Positions 47,201 through 58,041 of a stretch of DNA of 64,000 nucleotides are shown here, in pieces; within the stretch, counting starts at the first letter, position 1; each line of letters starts with the position of its first letter. The notes beneath the pieces are model-generated. The model was not told the DNA's origin and searched no databases. It worked only from the letters and a program-made list of their open reading frames with translations. The DNA comes from Gyrodactylus bullatarudis. Taxonomy: Eukaryota > Platyhelminthes > Monogenea > Gyrodactylidea > Gyrodactylidae. A program made the position numbers and the translations under genes. The stretch lies in contig SSNU01000128.1 of assembly GCA_012064415.1 (NCBI GenBank), forward strand, positions 108,459 through 172,458, written 5' to 3'.

Positions 47201-50200
47201 AAATGTATTAAAATTTAGATAACATTATAAAATTTGGCCAATTCCAGTCACAAAAAAGAAATTTGTCGATTTTCCCGACTAACAAAAAGGAAGAGAAAAG
47301 CTTAGGAAAGGAGTACCACCAAGTACTCGGACAATAGATGAGCTCCTATTATTATCCTCTCCTTTAATTGGCCACGAACATTTGAATGAATGCCATTGGC
47401 CAGATTTTATAATGCTCTCTAAATTTTCATACTTCTAAATATATCAAGCCAGTGTTTGGTCTGAGGAAAATAGAGCTTTAGTCAGTAACCTTAAAATTTA
47501 TCATTTCACGTAGTAGAACTGATTGGTGGCGCAAATTAGAAAATTTGACATCTTCAATAAAATTTGAAACATTTGGGAATAGAATTTTTTCTTCTCTTAT
47601 TTTCTATTAATTGAGAGCATAAAATCGAAAAGTTAAAACCTTTTTCTTAGCCTATCCTATAACCTTTGCTAACATTGCTTTTTGAATACAAAATAGAACA
47701 GTGATCTAATTTCAATAAGATATATTTCTATGATAAATAGAAATGCATTTCTCACTACAAATGATCGATTTTCAAGAGAAAAATATTATGAGTGATAAAT
47801 ATATAAACATTAAATTTGCTGTGAAAAATGAAATCGATACTGAAGAATTTCCGATAAAGGTTTGAAATTTATTTACGTTCATTCTCTTCTTACGATTAAA
47901 ACAATACACACAAAGAGAAAGAAGTATTAGTGAACACTCTTTTTTCTTCAATGTCATCATTTAAAAAAATAATCGAACTCGATACTCTGCAAAAACCACC
48001 TCCAATGCTTAACCTAATATTGGAAGATAAACCTAATTGACATGTAGATGAGAATTTACTATTTTTTTTTTAAATCGATATATTTCTCCGGATTCACAGA
48101 AAAAAACAATTTTTTGAATTCTATATGGAGTGAGCTAATAAGGTGTTGATATTCAAAAAAATTCTATCTTAACAAAATTAGGCCAATTTTTGGATTTCGT
48201 AAATGTACCAAATTTCATTTCACTTTTTCAACTTTTGAACCCAAAATTTCTTTCGATATCGATGATTCGAAGCAGTTAAGTGATGATATTTGGGATCAAA
48301 ATCAAACCAAGATTTTAATTTTGGCCATAGAGATAGCGAAGATTTTACTGTTTCCGAGAAAAAGTTAAACTTACAGATTTTGGATAATTTGCCTAAGTGA
48401 TAATCGAAAAATTCAAATGGTTCGATTTCCCACAGTTATGACGAACTTCAGTGAACTTTTGCAGGTGAATTCTAATTCTTCGTTCAATTTTGATCCCAAA
48501 TATCAGTACTTGACTGCTTCGAATCACCGAAATCGATAAAAATTTTGGGTTCAAAAGTTGAAAAAGTGGAGATTTGGTGCATTTACGAAATTCGAAAAAC
48601 GGCCTAATTTTGGTCAGATAGAATTTTTTTAAATATCAACACCTTATTAGCTCACTCAGTTTTAGAATTCAAAAAATTGTTTTTTTCTGTGAATCCGGAG
48701 AAAAATATCGAGTATTTTGTAAAAACAGTAAATTCTCATCTTCATATCAACTAGCTTTAGAAATGGCTGATTTTTACACTCTTGATTTAATAGAATTGAG
48801 AAAAGTATTTTAAGAATCTTTCAATTCAAATTATCGCTTAAGAAAGTTTTGTGTTCCACTAGTCGAACAATGGCAATGAGGGGTTAAGAAAAGAATTAAA
48901 TTAAAAAAGATATTATAGTTTTTTATAGGAATTTTTTATTAAATCTAAATATGTATTCGGATGCTTTTCCTCAAATTGATTACGAAATTGAAAATAAAAA
49001 TTTTAAGTTTGTATTTTAAAATTCATTTTGACACGTGAATCAACTTTTTTCCAGGTTCCTACAAAATATGCCCATAACACCCCAACCAACAGCAAAACAA
49101 ATGAACTCAGCAAATATGAAGGCTAAAAGGCCGAGTAATCTACCCGAGTTTTCTACACCCATCTGCCAGAATAGTGGCACATTATCCCCAATGATTATTA
49201 GCGATCAGAGTCTTCAGAGGAAACTCAAAGAAGAAATTCTAAACTACTCAGTAAGTGTCTATATAGTTTATTCAATCTTAATGATTGTAACATTCAAAAT
49301 TGTACTTAAATGCTTCAGTCTAGATTAGGGTTTGTTTATTAAACCATGTGAGAAGTGTCCTTGTTTGGGTAGAAGCTTAAAGTTTACAAAATATCGATTA
49401 ATCGGAATTATGCTGTGTGCAAGCTAATAGAAAGAAATCGAAGCCAAGAAATAATATATAAAGCTGAAGTTGATTAAAAGATGAGTATTCACTATTTTTA
49501 CAAAAAACTCAATAGTTTCCTAAGTATAGATAGAAACAAAATTAGTTTATTTTTTAATTCCATGATGAAATGAGCCCATGGACTTGCTTGACCAAATTGA
49601 AGCTACTATTTTATCACTTCAATAGTCTGAAATCAAAAAAACATTATAAGGTCAAAAATTGAAAATATGGTTCATTTCGGCCAGATTAAATTATTTCATC
49701 TAAGATCTTCTTTATTATTTGTAAAACTAGTATTTATATTCATCAATTAAATTATTTTCTGATGATGAAGATATCTTCATGAGGAATTAGAAGTCGAGTG
49801 AATATTTAGTGATTAAGCTTATATTTCACCGGATCCCAGACTTTTACACCGACTTGATATATATATTTAATTTCTGAGCATATGCAAATTCCTCTTATTG
49901 GTTCAAAAAATGTTTTTGGGGGATGAAACATAGGGGGTGAGGGTTGCAAAATATTCAAAAATTGTAATAGTCTCCAGGGCTGATTTAGTTATCTTCTCTT
50001 CACGAATTCATCCATCGATAATTATCCACATACAAATACTCTAGCATTCATATTTAGTTTTTGATTCTGACTAGAACTAATTTAACCTTTGAGATTCCCA
50101 CAACACTGATTGGTTGGAAATTACACCAATGATGTGAGAGTTCGAGAGAAAAAAACCCTCATGGGAATGTATTTTTTATTTTTGAACAAGCCTGAATGAA

Positions 50201-53200
50201 GAATGTTTATAATTAAGTTGTTTCCAAATCTTGGTAAAAAATTTAAAGGGAGTGTTTTTTTTCATTTTTGTACAAGCCTGAATGAAGAATGTTTATAATC
50301 TCATTAAAAAATAAATGATTCATTTGTTTTATAAATCAAGTTTCATCAAAATGATTAAACCAATGAGAATTCAGAAATGAAAATTGATAAAAATTCTGGC
50401 TTGGAAAAAGCTTAATAACCTCGGAACTACTAATCCTACGCTAATAAAAATGGCACCATTCGAAAGAAAATTAAATTTTACATTGGAATGCTTTTTAAAA
50501 TTTCAAATTTTATTAAATCTACACGTCAAAAAAAGAAGAAAAACACTCAAAAAACATGTATTTTTTAAAGGATTTTTCAATTCTTTCTAACTTGACGCGT
50601 GTTTTAAAAAGCTTTGCGAGATTGCTAAATTCGCGTATTACCCATCAATTAACGCAAAATTTTACGCTCTTTTAAATGGGCATAAAATCAATTTCAGATT
50701 CTTATGTTTTCATACCAAAAATATCAATTAAGTTCATTGAGGTACTCAAAATTAGCAATTTTGGTTTTTTGGCCATAGTGGCCAAAATATTAACGCTAAC
50801 GAAATTCTGAAAGCAAATCTGAAATCAGCACAAAATTTTATTCCAGAAAAGTTAAACTCGATAAAGTTCGTATGACCCCACCCCCACCCGTGTAATTGTC
50901 CACTGAATCATTTTCGCTTTTTCCCTCTTTTTGTGTTGGTGGAAGGGATTTTTAATATTTTGCAACCCTCACCCCCTATGTTTCATCCCCCAAAAACATT
51001 CTTTGAACCAATAAGACGAACATGTATATGCTCAGAAATTAAATATAAATATCAAGCCGGTGTAATACTATTACTATAACACTGTAATAGTCTGATGAGA
51101 TCGGGTGAAATTTAAGCTTAATCACTAAATATTCACTCAACTTCTAATTCCTCATGAAGATATCTTCATCATCAGAAAGTATTTTAGAAGAAGCTTGGCA
51201 TTATTTTTCACAAAATTAAATTATTAACAAAAGAATTATATTTTATGTACAATGTACATTGTACATTTCGCCAGGTCTCGTCAGTCTCAATTCCTGGTTC
51301 AATATTTAATAAAAATTGTTACAATGAGATGTTTATGAATGAAATTAGGATAAACACTTACAGATAAATAATTTTCTTTCTACCATAATATTGTCGAACG
51401 TCATCAAGAATATCATTGTTGGTTTCCAAACTCATAAGGAAGGTTCGAGAAAACGAGCGTATATTTTAGTGATAAACGTTATGTTTCGCCGGGTCTCTTC
51501 AGACTCTACCCCGATTAACATTTAAATATTATTACAATGCAATATTCTGAGCCCTTCCATGGGTTGATTTTGATACTTGGACTTCTCCAGGTAAGTGGGA
51601 ATGGGAACTAAATTGAAATCATCATTTTTATAAGTTTTCGCTTGATCTTTGGATCTGTAAGTTTCATTTGAGTTTTGACTTGAGATAAATAATTAAGTAG
51701 CAGAAACATCATTAGAGATTAGCATCCCTCGGCGGTTGTAGATAAGGCTGATAAGGAAACATTATCCTATCAATATACTTAAGCATTATTCAGGATTTTA
51801 TGATAGCAAAATTAATAAAGAAAATATTGAGTTTTTTATAGTGAATTCCTAAATCTTCAAAACATATTACTAAAAGTAGATTTAATTAGAATACCAACTT
51901 TTTTTGAAAGCTTCTTCCAGACGTTTCGGTACTGAGATAGTCAAGTGAATGAGACCCTTGTAACCTGAACTCTCTTCAATTTTATCTAAAAACCTTGGTA
52001 TTCCGATTGGGTCAGCTCTGAAAAGCCATTCAAAATTAAATAAAATTTCTCATCTTCATATCAACTAGCCACTACAATGATTGAAGCATAGTTTGATTTC
52101 CCGAATTTTATTCAAGGATTATTGAATTTGATCAGTTTGATAATTGAAATGAATAAATATGTTTTTTCTCTGAGCTTTTATTCAATGTTTATAGAAACGT
52201 TTAGAAGAGGAAATTCTTGAAAAAGATTCAATGGAACTCGAACTCAATGATCTACGCTCAAAGTTGCTTTCATGTAAACGAGACAATGGACGCTTACAAG
52301 AGGATCACCAAGAGGAAATCGATGAGCTACGATGTCGACACCAGAAGAAGATTCATGAACTAGAGGAGCAAATTGAGGAAGAATTCCGTCTCAGACAAAA
52401 TGCAGAGAATCACTCGAAAAATTTGGAGAAACAACTCATCTCAATGAAACGAGCCTCTGAATATTCTGAATTAGAACACGGTAAGTATTGTTATTTGATT
52501 TTTATTCTTAAAACTTATCATTCCTTTAACCCTTTCAATTCTAGGGGTTCAAATCAAAGTTTATTCATGAGCTCTTTTTTTAGATATATATCACAAACTA
52601 TCTAAGTTTGCAATCTTTATTTATTTCTGCTAGTTAGGCTTAAGAGTGCTATTGATAATTTAATAGGTTAACGGTTAACTCTTAAAGTTTCACTGGATTA
52701 TTTGGAATATATATACATCAATGATATATATTATATCATCATTGTTGATCTAAACCTAAGAAAATTCGATGGGAAATCTATTAATCTCCTGGAATAAGCG
52801 AAAATCCCAAAAATTTTTATTTTAAAAATTTTCTTTTGAAAACCTATTTCCCAAGGTCGTAGATAAAAATTAAGACAACTTTATCGAGTGAATTCAAATG
52901 TGCAATCGCCTGAACTCTATCTGCTGAAGCTACCAAGATAACCTGTTTTTGGATAAAAATTGACCCAATTTTTAATTCCTGTCCAAAAATTATTGCATTA
53001 AAACAACTGTAGGTTCGTAATAGAAAAATTATGGACAAAAAATTGAATGCGAGTCATGAAAAAAAAAATTTCATTGGGGTTTATTTTCAAAAAAATTGGA
53101 TTACAGTGTAACCAACCTTTATTTTGAAAGCTTCTTCCAGACGTCTCGGTACGTTCTGGGTTAATTTCGAAAATGACCTCAAATATTTCCAAAAGTGATC

Positions 53201-56200
53201 TCAAAGAAAATATTTTTCCATAAATAACCCGAAAAACTCACATTTTTTCAGCTCTTGATATTTTTCGGCTATCATATTTCTTCTCAACTTTGTAACCTAT
53301 GGGGATTGAGTAAACTTGTGAAAAACCTAGATATTTTCTATCGAAGGTTCTATATAAGGAAAATCTTTGAGTTAAGCCTTTCAGAAGATTTATCTGAAAA
53401 TAAATTCATATAAGAAATTTTGTGTTAAATGATTTAGCAAAATTAGAAGTTGAAATACCAAAGAGGCATTTGGGTAATGCAAAATTGGCTTAATTTGCAA
53501 GATATTCTACAAGATGTTTTTTTATTACCGAGATCTGGTCTCTAATCATGTGAAAGGACTTTCATCTTCTGCTCTGGCTGCTATATCTAATAGATATTGT
53601 TTATTTGAAGACAGTAAGAATATGCAACTTTTGGTATCAATGGAAATTTTTGAGGTCATTTACGTAATCAACCCCAATTTAATTGAAAAGAGAAAAATGC
53701 ACATCCACTGTGTAATGCAGTGTGTATTAGAGTAGGCCAAATTTTTCAACTTTTCCCAGCCTTAATCTCATTTTGAAGATTATCGAAAACTAAGCATTTT
53801 TTCCTATAAAACCATACTTTTCGAGTTTGTTCTGATATACAAAATCTCGATTGAAGATGACAATTTTTGAACTCGCGCCAAGATTTTTTCAATGAATTTC
53901 ACTACGAGAAAGGAAAAAATTGTGATTTTTGAATAGTTTTTGCAACATTTTGAATAAAAATAGGGCCTATAGTAAAAATTGAGTGTTCTTTCACATGTCG
54001 GAAGAAAGTCCCAGGAAATTAGGTAAATTTTGATGATTTTAGTGAAAATGGGATTTTTGTATATCAGAACATGAAAAATTTTCATTTTGATTTTCAAAAC
54101 ATCAATTTTTGATTAAGGCAACGGGGAAAATAAAATTTTGTTTTACCCTACTGTGTATTGATACCGATGAAATTCCAAATAGTTGGCTAAAGTTCACTTT
54201 AAATTACTCAATATTAGATATAAACCCTGATAAAATTATGAAAGTAAACATTTTGTCAAATAAATGAGTCAGTCTCAATTTTTAGTTTAAATGAGAAAAA
54301 ATAACAGAAAAATTAAATCTAATATATTCTACATGATATTTTTTCAATATTATTAGATGAGTTGCAAAGGAAAAGTAAGATGAAAAGGAATCTTAATTTC
54401 TTGCATTGAAATTAATTCTAATTCATTTGGAAAAGAAAATTAAATCATAAACAAACTTGTAGCAGGAATTGTGGAGAGTTTCTCATTGAGAAATGTAAAT
54501 ATAACACAACACGATTCACAGACAACCAAGAGAATTTTTCTGGCTTTAATTAAATTTTAAACTTTTTTATTAGAAAGGTGAGATAGGCAGTATCAACAAA
54601 GACAATCTTTCCTAAAAATTACGTGAATCTGTTTTGTGATGTAATTTATTGACTGATTCAATAATCTTTATTGAACCAATGCTGTGTTAATTTGATTTGA
54701 ACAAAATTGATTTCAACTATTTAAACACACAAGTGTCATGAATGCTATCGTGAACCAATTAGTCTTAAGAGTTATACGCTAAGATGAACTTTGAGCCAGT
54801 GACTAGGCTTTAGCTGGAGAATCCTTCTTCTATCTAAAAAGCATTTATTAAGCTGTCTACCGAATTCTATACGCTTAACCTTGTCGAATATCTTGATAAG
54901 TATGTATTTCTTCTCACATCCTACTTGTGGAAGATACATTTATATGATTTGTAAGAGTATCTGATTTACAAGTACTGTATTGTGTTAAGCAACTAGAAGA
55001 TTGATAGAAATATTCCAGGAAAATAAAGAAAGCTCACAGTAGAACTAACTAACCATTTTACGTCAATTAAAAATATTAAAAGAAGTTACACAATTTAACC
55101 TTGAAGCACAAACTCAATACTACATTTTCCAAGTTTAGCGAATTGAGTAAGCTTGAGCTGAAATAGGAATAATCAAAATATTCATAGAACTTTAGTCTAG
55201 AACAATAAATTTCTATAATCTTCTTTTAGTCAATGACGAGCGACAAGAGACAGAAAGAAGACTGAAAGAGGACGTCATATACTACAAGAATTCTCTCGAC
55301 AGGGTTCAAGAAGAATTTGAAGATTTCAAAACTAGAAATGATCCACATAAATTCAGAGTAGAAGTAAGTAATAAAAACCTAGTTGTAGCATGAAGATGAA
55401 AATTTACTTTTTCACCAAAAAACTCAATACTTTTCTTCGAAAAGTCAGGAAGAAATTTATTTTTCGAATTCCATAATGAAATACGCCTATAAGTTGGGGA
55501 AATTCAAAAAGTTTTTTGAAAAAATTCAATCTGACCGAAATTAGGCCGCTTTTTGAATCTCGAAAATGCACTAAATTTCCACTTTTCGAAATCGAAAAAT
55601 GTTGATTTATTGATTATCACGAAGGGGAATGATCCAGAATTTAAAAGTTTAACTTTTTCTTGAAAACGGTAGATTCCTTTCTAACTTCACGGCCCAATTC
55701 GGATTCATAGTCTAATGCTGATTTCGAATATCTGCAATTAATTGCTTCAAATTTAGTCAGATTTAATTTTTTCAAAAAACAAAACGCCAATTTATAGGTG
55801 TATTCCATCATGGAATTCGAAAAATAAATTCCTTCTTGACTTTCGAAGAAAAGAGTTTTTTGGTGAAAAAGTAAATTCTCATCTTCATGTCAATTAGGTT
55901 TATTATTTTAGCATGAAAATCTTATCGATAATTAATTCAATTATTAAATCAATATAATTTTAAATCAAGATTGACGAACGAGATGAAAAGATTACCTTGT
56001 TAACCCATGAAAAATCAAAATTGCTAAAAGATAACGAAATTCTGTCGATTAAACTTCAAACAAACTCTGGAATTCTTGAAGATGTAAGAGCATTCAGTTG
56101 AAGTTTTAACTAATTTTTCTACTCTAATGATTTTCTAACTCATCTTGAGATGGATATCGGAAGACAAAATCGATCAAAAACTCAAAGTTTTATCGCTTAA

Positions 56201-57640
56201 TCTTGTTCCATTTTCGAGATGAGCCAAGAAGAGTTTTGGAATATTTTTAATGATAATATATTTAGAATGAAAATCGCCTCAGACAGATAAACAAAGAAAA
56301 ATCAGCACTCACACTTAGATTAACTCAATTGGAGCAAGAAAGAGACGAAGCAATCAAAGATAAGGCTCTCTTGACAGGGAAAGCATGTGCCGATCGGGAA
56401 GCAGTTGCGACTCGATCTCGAGAAATTGAAGAACTAAAAGCTGAAAGAGAGATTCTCAAGCGTGAAGTCAATGAGCTAAGGAAAGACTTCGATTCGACCA
56501 AGTTTGATGCAAATACTGAAATTCAAACTTTGAATATGAAAATGCGGGAAAACGAAAAGAATTTCATTATGATGAAGAATTCTCTTGAGAAAGAAATCGA
56601 TCAAAAACGATTAGAATTCCAAACACTTCAGGCAGAGTTGGAAATACTTCTCAATAAAGAAAAACATGATAAGGTAACAATTCGACAACTCAAACGACGG
56701 GTTTCCGATCTTGAGGATATGAATGCAAAGAATCTGAAGAAAATTAGCGATCTTGAGCGGAGTTATCAGGAGGCTGCTGAGGAACGAGATAGAGCAAAAA
56801 GTGATTTTACTGCAGCAAGAGAAACCGCTGAATTTCTCCGGGCCAGTCGAACTAGAGTGAGTTATTGAATTTCTTCTGTAATAGTGCAACACCTTTACTT
56901 ACACAGATTAAATCTCACAGGTTCGTCTTGATAATGGAATAGCTCATTTTGCAGAATGTTACAGCTTAATAATGAATCCCACTGTGACTATACTACGAAA
57001 GAAACTCTTAGATCATTTACAATTCTAAGCATACATCTGTTTGTTAGACGTATACGCGGGTTTCTTCCTATTTTGGACTCGTCAATCCACTTGCCTAACA
57101 TCATACACAACTCGAATTCTTTCGTAATACTCAAAGTAGGATCCATTAGTAAGGTGTAACATTCTGCGACATGGGCTAATCTATTATTAACAAGACGAAC
57201 CTATCTTCGTATTTAAGCACTTAGGACGAAATGATTGTAGATAATGAATTTTTTTGTTTTTGAATTAACAAAATTTCTACTAACTGATAACTTATCAGGG
57301 CATACTCATACTCATGTGTGATACTGTCATATCTTAAATAGATGAGTTTTACATTATACAAATTATAAGAACTTTATGACATGCATCACACCGATGAGTA
57401 TGCTGGAAAACATTGCGAATTAGAGCAAAAATATAACATTTTATTATTTAGCTTGATGAAGAAGTCAATGATTCGGTTGGTGAGCAAGACGGGATAATTT
57501 ATCGTCGTCTATTTTCACGAACACCAAATGTTGTCACTCCAAATGAATTTCTAAATGCCGCTTTTAAACGAAAAAGCCTATGTACAACGATACCTGACGA
57601 TAACGACATGCCAACACCTATACCTGAGCACAAGCAATGA
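38229..57640 (+). CDS. Myosin-like neck and coiled-coil tail, class XVIII/II-like
   Basis: Exons 38229-38579, 41399-41458, 43016-43301, 43970-44082, 44844-44945, 45098-45235, 46698-46828, 49055-49250, 52195-52480, 55230-55363, 55970-56083, 56266-56856 and 57452-57640 all have GT/AG borders and matching phases: 897 codons including the TGA stop. The first starts VYFRYD, like the VFFR end of a myosin converter, then an IQ-like LQTYCKRHLAKRKVARRQAQ, IIQTNIDIYM and PWIKLYRTLRPLLK, the conserved myosin neck-tail junction. Most later exons are heptad coiled coil. HQKKIHELEEQIEEEFRLRQ followed by ERQETERRLKEDVIYYKNSL resembles the myosin XVIII tail order. Exons at 43016 and 49055 add Ser/Pro-rich breaks, and the last exon is a non-helical tail. 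Role: dimeric, filament-type scaffold. No motor domain is recognisable upstream. Introns hold mobile elements. Confidence 0.75.
39270..39350 (+). repeat. Box B plus decayed hammerhead (SINE-like)
   Basis: GGATTCGAATCC (39274-39285) is a strong Pol III box B/T-arm. Fourteen nt later comes CTGATGA (39299-39305), a GTC/GAC stem with a two-base insertion, GAAA (39321-39324), and an ATGA/TCAT hairpin. It has the same order of parts as 33150-33260 on the other strand. Stem I does not pair, so this ribozyme is degenerate. Confidence 0.45.
39521..40534 (+). mobile_element. Tc1/mariner-type transposase relic
   Basis: A helix-turn-helix N-terminus (KIRKKILDLYENYGNWQELA, then YSTAYRWVKSGRDY) precedes a DDE core: LFLDETNFNLYCSRTKG with the first Asp, TLIIDNAPCHSA with the second, and YLINPIERI where the third acidic block is expected. 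The copy is broken by a TGA at 39743-39745, a frameshift near 40095, a stop and frameshift near 40312, and another frame change near 40375. It lies in the sense orientation in the first large intron of the myosin-tail gene. Terminal repeats were not found. Confidence 0.85.
42128..42190 (+). ncRNA. Hammerhead-like motif in a myosin intron
   Basis: CTGATGA (42141-42147), eight nt, GAAA (42156-42159), then TACAACGCTTATC with a partly palindromic stem III and UC cleavage dinucleotide. The layout is that of the minimal-stem II family at 6841 and 16374. Stem I is not convincing. A related string, CCGATGAGTATGC with GGAAAACATTGCG, lies at 57390-57415. Confidence 0.4.
44160..44250 (+). repeat. Dispersed repeat copy
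   Basis: AGAAATTTTTATTGATTTGA and ATTAGACAAGAAAGCTGA blocks are shared with 62590-62685 (same order and spacing) and, more diverged, with 8345-8430. No coding content. It sits in a myosin-tail intron. Confidence 0.6.
45626..45860 (+). mobile_element. Retrozyme-like element, copy 1 (carries intact hammerhead)
   Basis: The element starts with AATAGTGCAGCACCTATACT and ends with a GGATCCATTAGTAAGGTGTA block followed by GCGACATGGGCTAAT. The first and last parts are imperfect inverses of each other. The same flanks bound a related sequence at 56877-57225. Size, lack of ORF and the internal hammerhead fit the small non-autonomous ribozyme elements (retrozymes) thought to be moved by Penelope-type enzymes. 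It sits in the intron 45236-46697. Confidence 0.65.
45652..45712 (+). ncRNA. Canonical type I hammerhead ribozyme
   Basis: All invariant positions are present: CTGACGA (45664-45670), stem II GTCC/GGAC closed over AAAAGA (45671-45684), GAAA (45685-45688), stem III ACGT/ATGT over GCGTAT (45688-45701), and cleavage triplet GTC ending at 45702. Stem I forms from TGG-CA-TA before the core and TA-CCA after the cut, with the internal bulge that natural hammerheads use for the loop-loop contact. Self-cleavage would leave a 2',3'-cyclic phosphate after C45702. This is the best-formed ribozyme in the window and I expect it to be active. Confidence 0.88.
47215..47490 (+). mobile_element. PLE-1 3' end, truncated diverged copy
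   Basis: It follows the PLE-1 tail at 6600-6880 block by block: TCACAAAAAAGAAATTTGTC against TCACGAAAAAGAAATCTGTC, CGGACAATAGATG, GCCATTGGCCAGATTTTATA, then TTTGGTCTGAGGAAAATAGA. The last is the hammerhead position, where stem II and part of the core are deleted. It lies in the myosin-tail intron between 46828 and 49055, in sense orientation. Confidence 0.75.
48033..48771. mobile_element. Fold-back element, about 260-bp arms
   Basis: The left arm (from ACCTAATTGACATGTAGATG) and right arm (to ATCTTCATATCAACTAGC) are inverted copies along most of their length. Matching landmarks include GAGTGAGCTAATAAGGTGTT with AACACCTTATTAGCTCACTC, and CGATGATTCGAAGCAGTTAA with TGACTGCTTCGAATCACCG. The spacer of about 190 bp is shared with the half copy at 30465-30836. 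There is no coding content. It inserts in a myosin-tail intron. Confidence 0.85.
49746..51187. mobile_element. Fold-back element whose arms carry opposed hammerhead motifs
   Basis: The left arm (49746-49970) and right arm (50945-51187) are inverted copies: CTGATGATGAAGATATCTTC at the outer end, GAATATTTAGTGATTAAGCT in the middle, GGGGGATGAAACATAGGGGG at the inner end, each mirrored on the right. The spacer of about 970 bp holds a direct repeat, AAGCCTGAATGAAGAATGTT (near 50187 and 50273). Each arm includes the minimal hammerhead: minus strand and damaged on the left (CTGATGAGATCC shortened to CTGGGATCC), plus strand and complete on the right. Confidence 0.85.
51080..51132 (+). ncRNA. Hammerhead-like ribozyme, minimal stem II
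   Basis: CTGATGA (51092-51098 by my count, one base either way), GATCGGGT, GAAA, then the near-palindrome TTTAAGCTTAAT and C before ACTAAAT. The core is complete. Stem II is at most a G-U pair. AGT before the core pairs with ACT after the cut as inner stem I. It lies in the right arm of the fold-back element. Confidence 0.5.
51460..51512 (-). ncRNA. Hammerhead-like ribozyme, minimal stem II, intact core
   Basis: On the minus strand: AGAGT, CTGAAGA (51502-51496), GACCCGGC with a proper G-C closing pair, GAAAC, the ATAACGTTTAT palindrome, C, then ACTAAAAT. AGT/ACT form the inner stem I. Among the minimal-stem family it shares with the 6841 copy the standard G-C closing pair. A damaged sister lies at 30020-30080 in the same orientation. 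Confidence 0.5.
52481..55229. other. Large myosin-tail intron
   Basis: 2.7 kb with no supported coding. About 52770-52890 repeats the block at 1180-1350. 53100-53158 repeats part of 51890-51945. Open frames near 53000-53735 are unsupported. The rest is A/T-rich unique-looking sequence. Confidence 0.45.
55383..55905. mobile_element. Fold-back element, about 110-bp arms
   Basis: The left arm has AGCATGAAGATGAAAATTTA and CTTCGAAAAGTCAGGAAGAA. The right arm mirrors these (TAAATTCTCATCTTCATG and TTCTTGACTTTCGAAGAAAA), as well as AATTCCATAATGAAATACGC with its inverse. The outer end GTTGRCATGAAGATGARAAT links it to the 48033 family and to a single arm at 63685-63800. It occupies the intron 55364-55969. 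Confidence 0.75.
56877..57225 (-). mobile_element. Retrozyme-like element, copy 2 with inverted, decayed hammerhead
   Basis: The flanks match copy 1 in the same orientation (AATAGTGCAACACCTTTACT at the start, GGATCCATTAGTAAGGTGTA and GCGACATGGGCTAAT at the end), but the hammerhead segment (about 57040-57100) lies on the minus strand: TTGACGAGTCC, AAAATA, GGAAGAAAC. C3 has become U and the stem II closing C has become A, so it should be inactive. It lies in the last intron of the myosin-tail gene. Confidence 0.6.
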
Positions 57641-58041
57641 TAGAATTCAGCATTTTTGGATAAAAAATTGATGAATTTGACTTGAATGTATTGATACTAT
57701 TGCTTGAATTTCCTAAAGAAGATAAAAAATAATTGAACATTAATTGACAAAGAAATTATAATTTTTAAATAACATGTTCTTTTAAAGGCTAAATTTGTAC
57801 AATAATCGTGATCTGTGATTCTAAAACTAAGAATCTAAAGAATATATTGAAAATATTTTTTATTTTACTTCTACTTCAAAGTAGACATAAGAATTTATAA
57901 ATTTTAATAATCAATCTATTGAATAAATAGATTTCTTTATCGTCTTTAACCGCTAAGAAATTCTATGACTAAAGCTAATTCTAAATAGAAAGAAAATATC
58001 TCAGTTCTATGATAATTATATAGTTTATTCTACCAACATAT
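57641..58041. other. Convergent intergenic region, myosin tail / Rieske gene
   Basis: 400 bp between two stop codons on opposite strands. It is A/T-rich and should hold both 3' ends. I see no further coding or repeat. Confidence 0.45.

Larger units (their letters stand above)
49250..52194. other. Large myosin-tail intron
   Basis: 2.9 kb between phase-0 exons (strictly 49251-52194). It contains the fold-back element 49746-51187, a direct repeat inside it, and a further hammerhead at 51460-51512. A short string near 51905-51935, shared with 53130-53155, contains GAAACGTC on the minus strand. No coding is supported. Confidence 0.5.

Noticed and set aside
47797..47867. Possible extra myosin-tail exon ending at GTTTGA
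   Set aside because: The exon ending at 46828 (phase 2) joins directly and in frame to 49055. Inserting this piece would break the phase.
51893..51960. GAAACGTC on the minus strand as another hammerhead
   Set aside because: There is no CTGANGA at a suitable distance, and the sister sequence at 53130-53155 has lost GAAA. It may simply be repeat sequence.
53000..53735. Overlapping short frames with similar IFEV...INP peptides on both strands
   Set aside because: They are A/T-driven frames in an intron, without splice sites or family resemblance.
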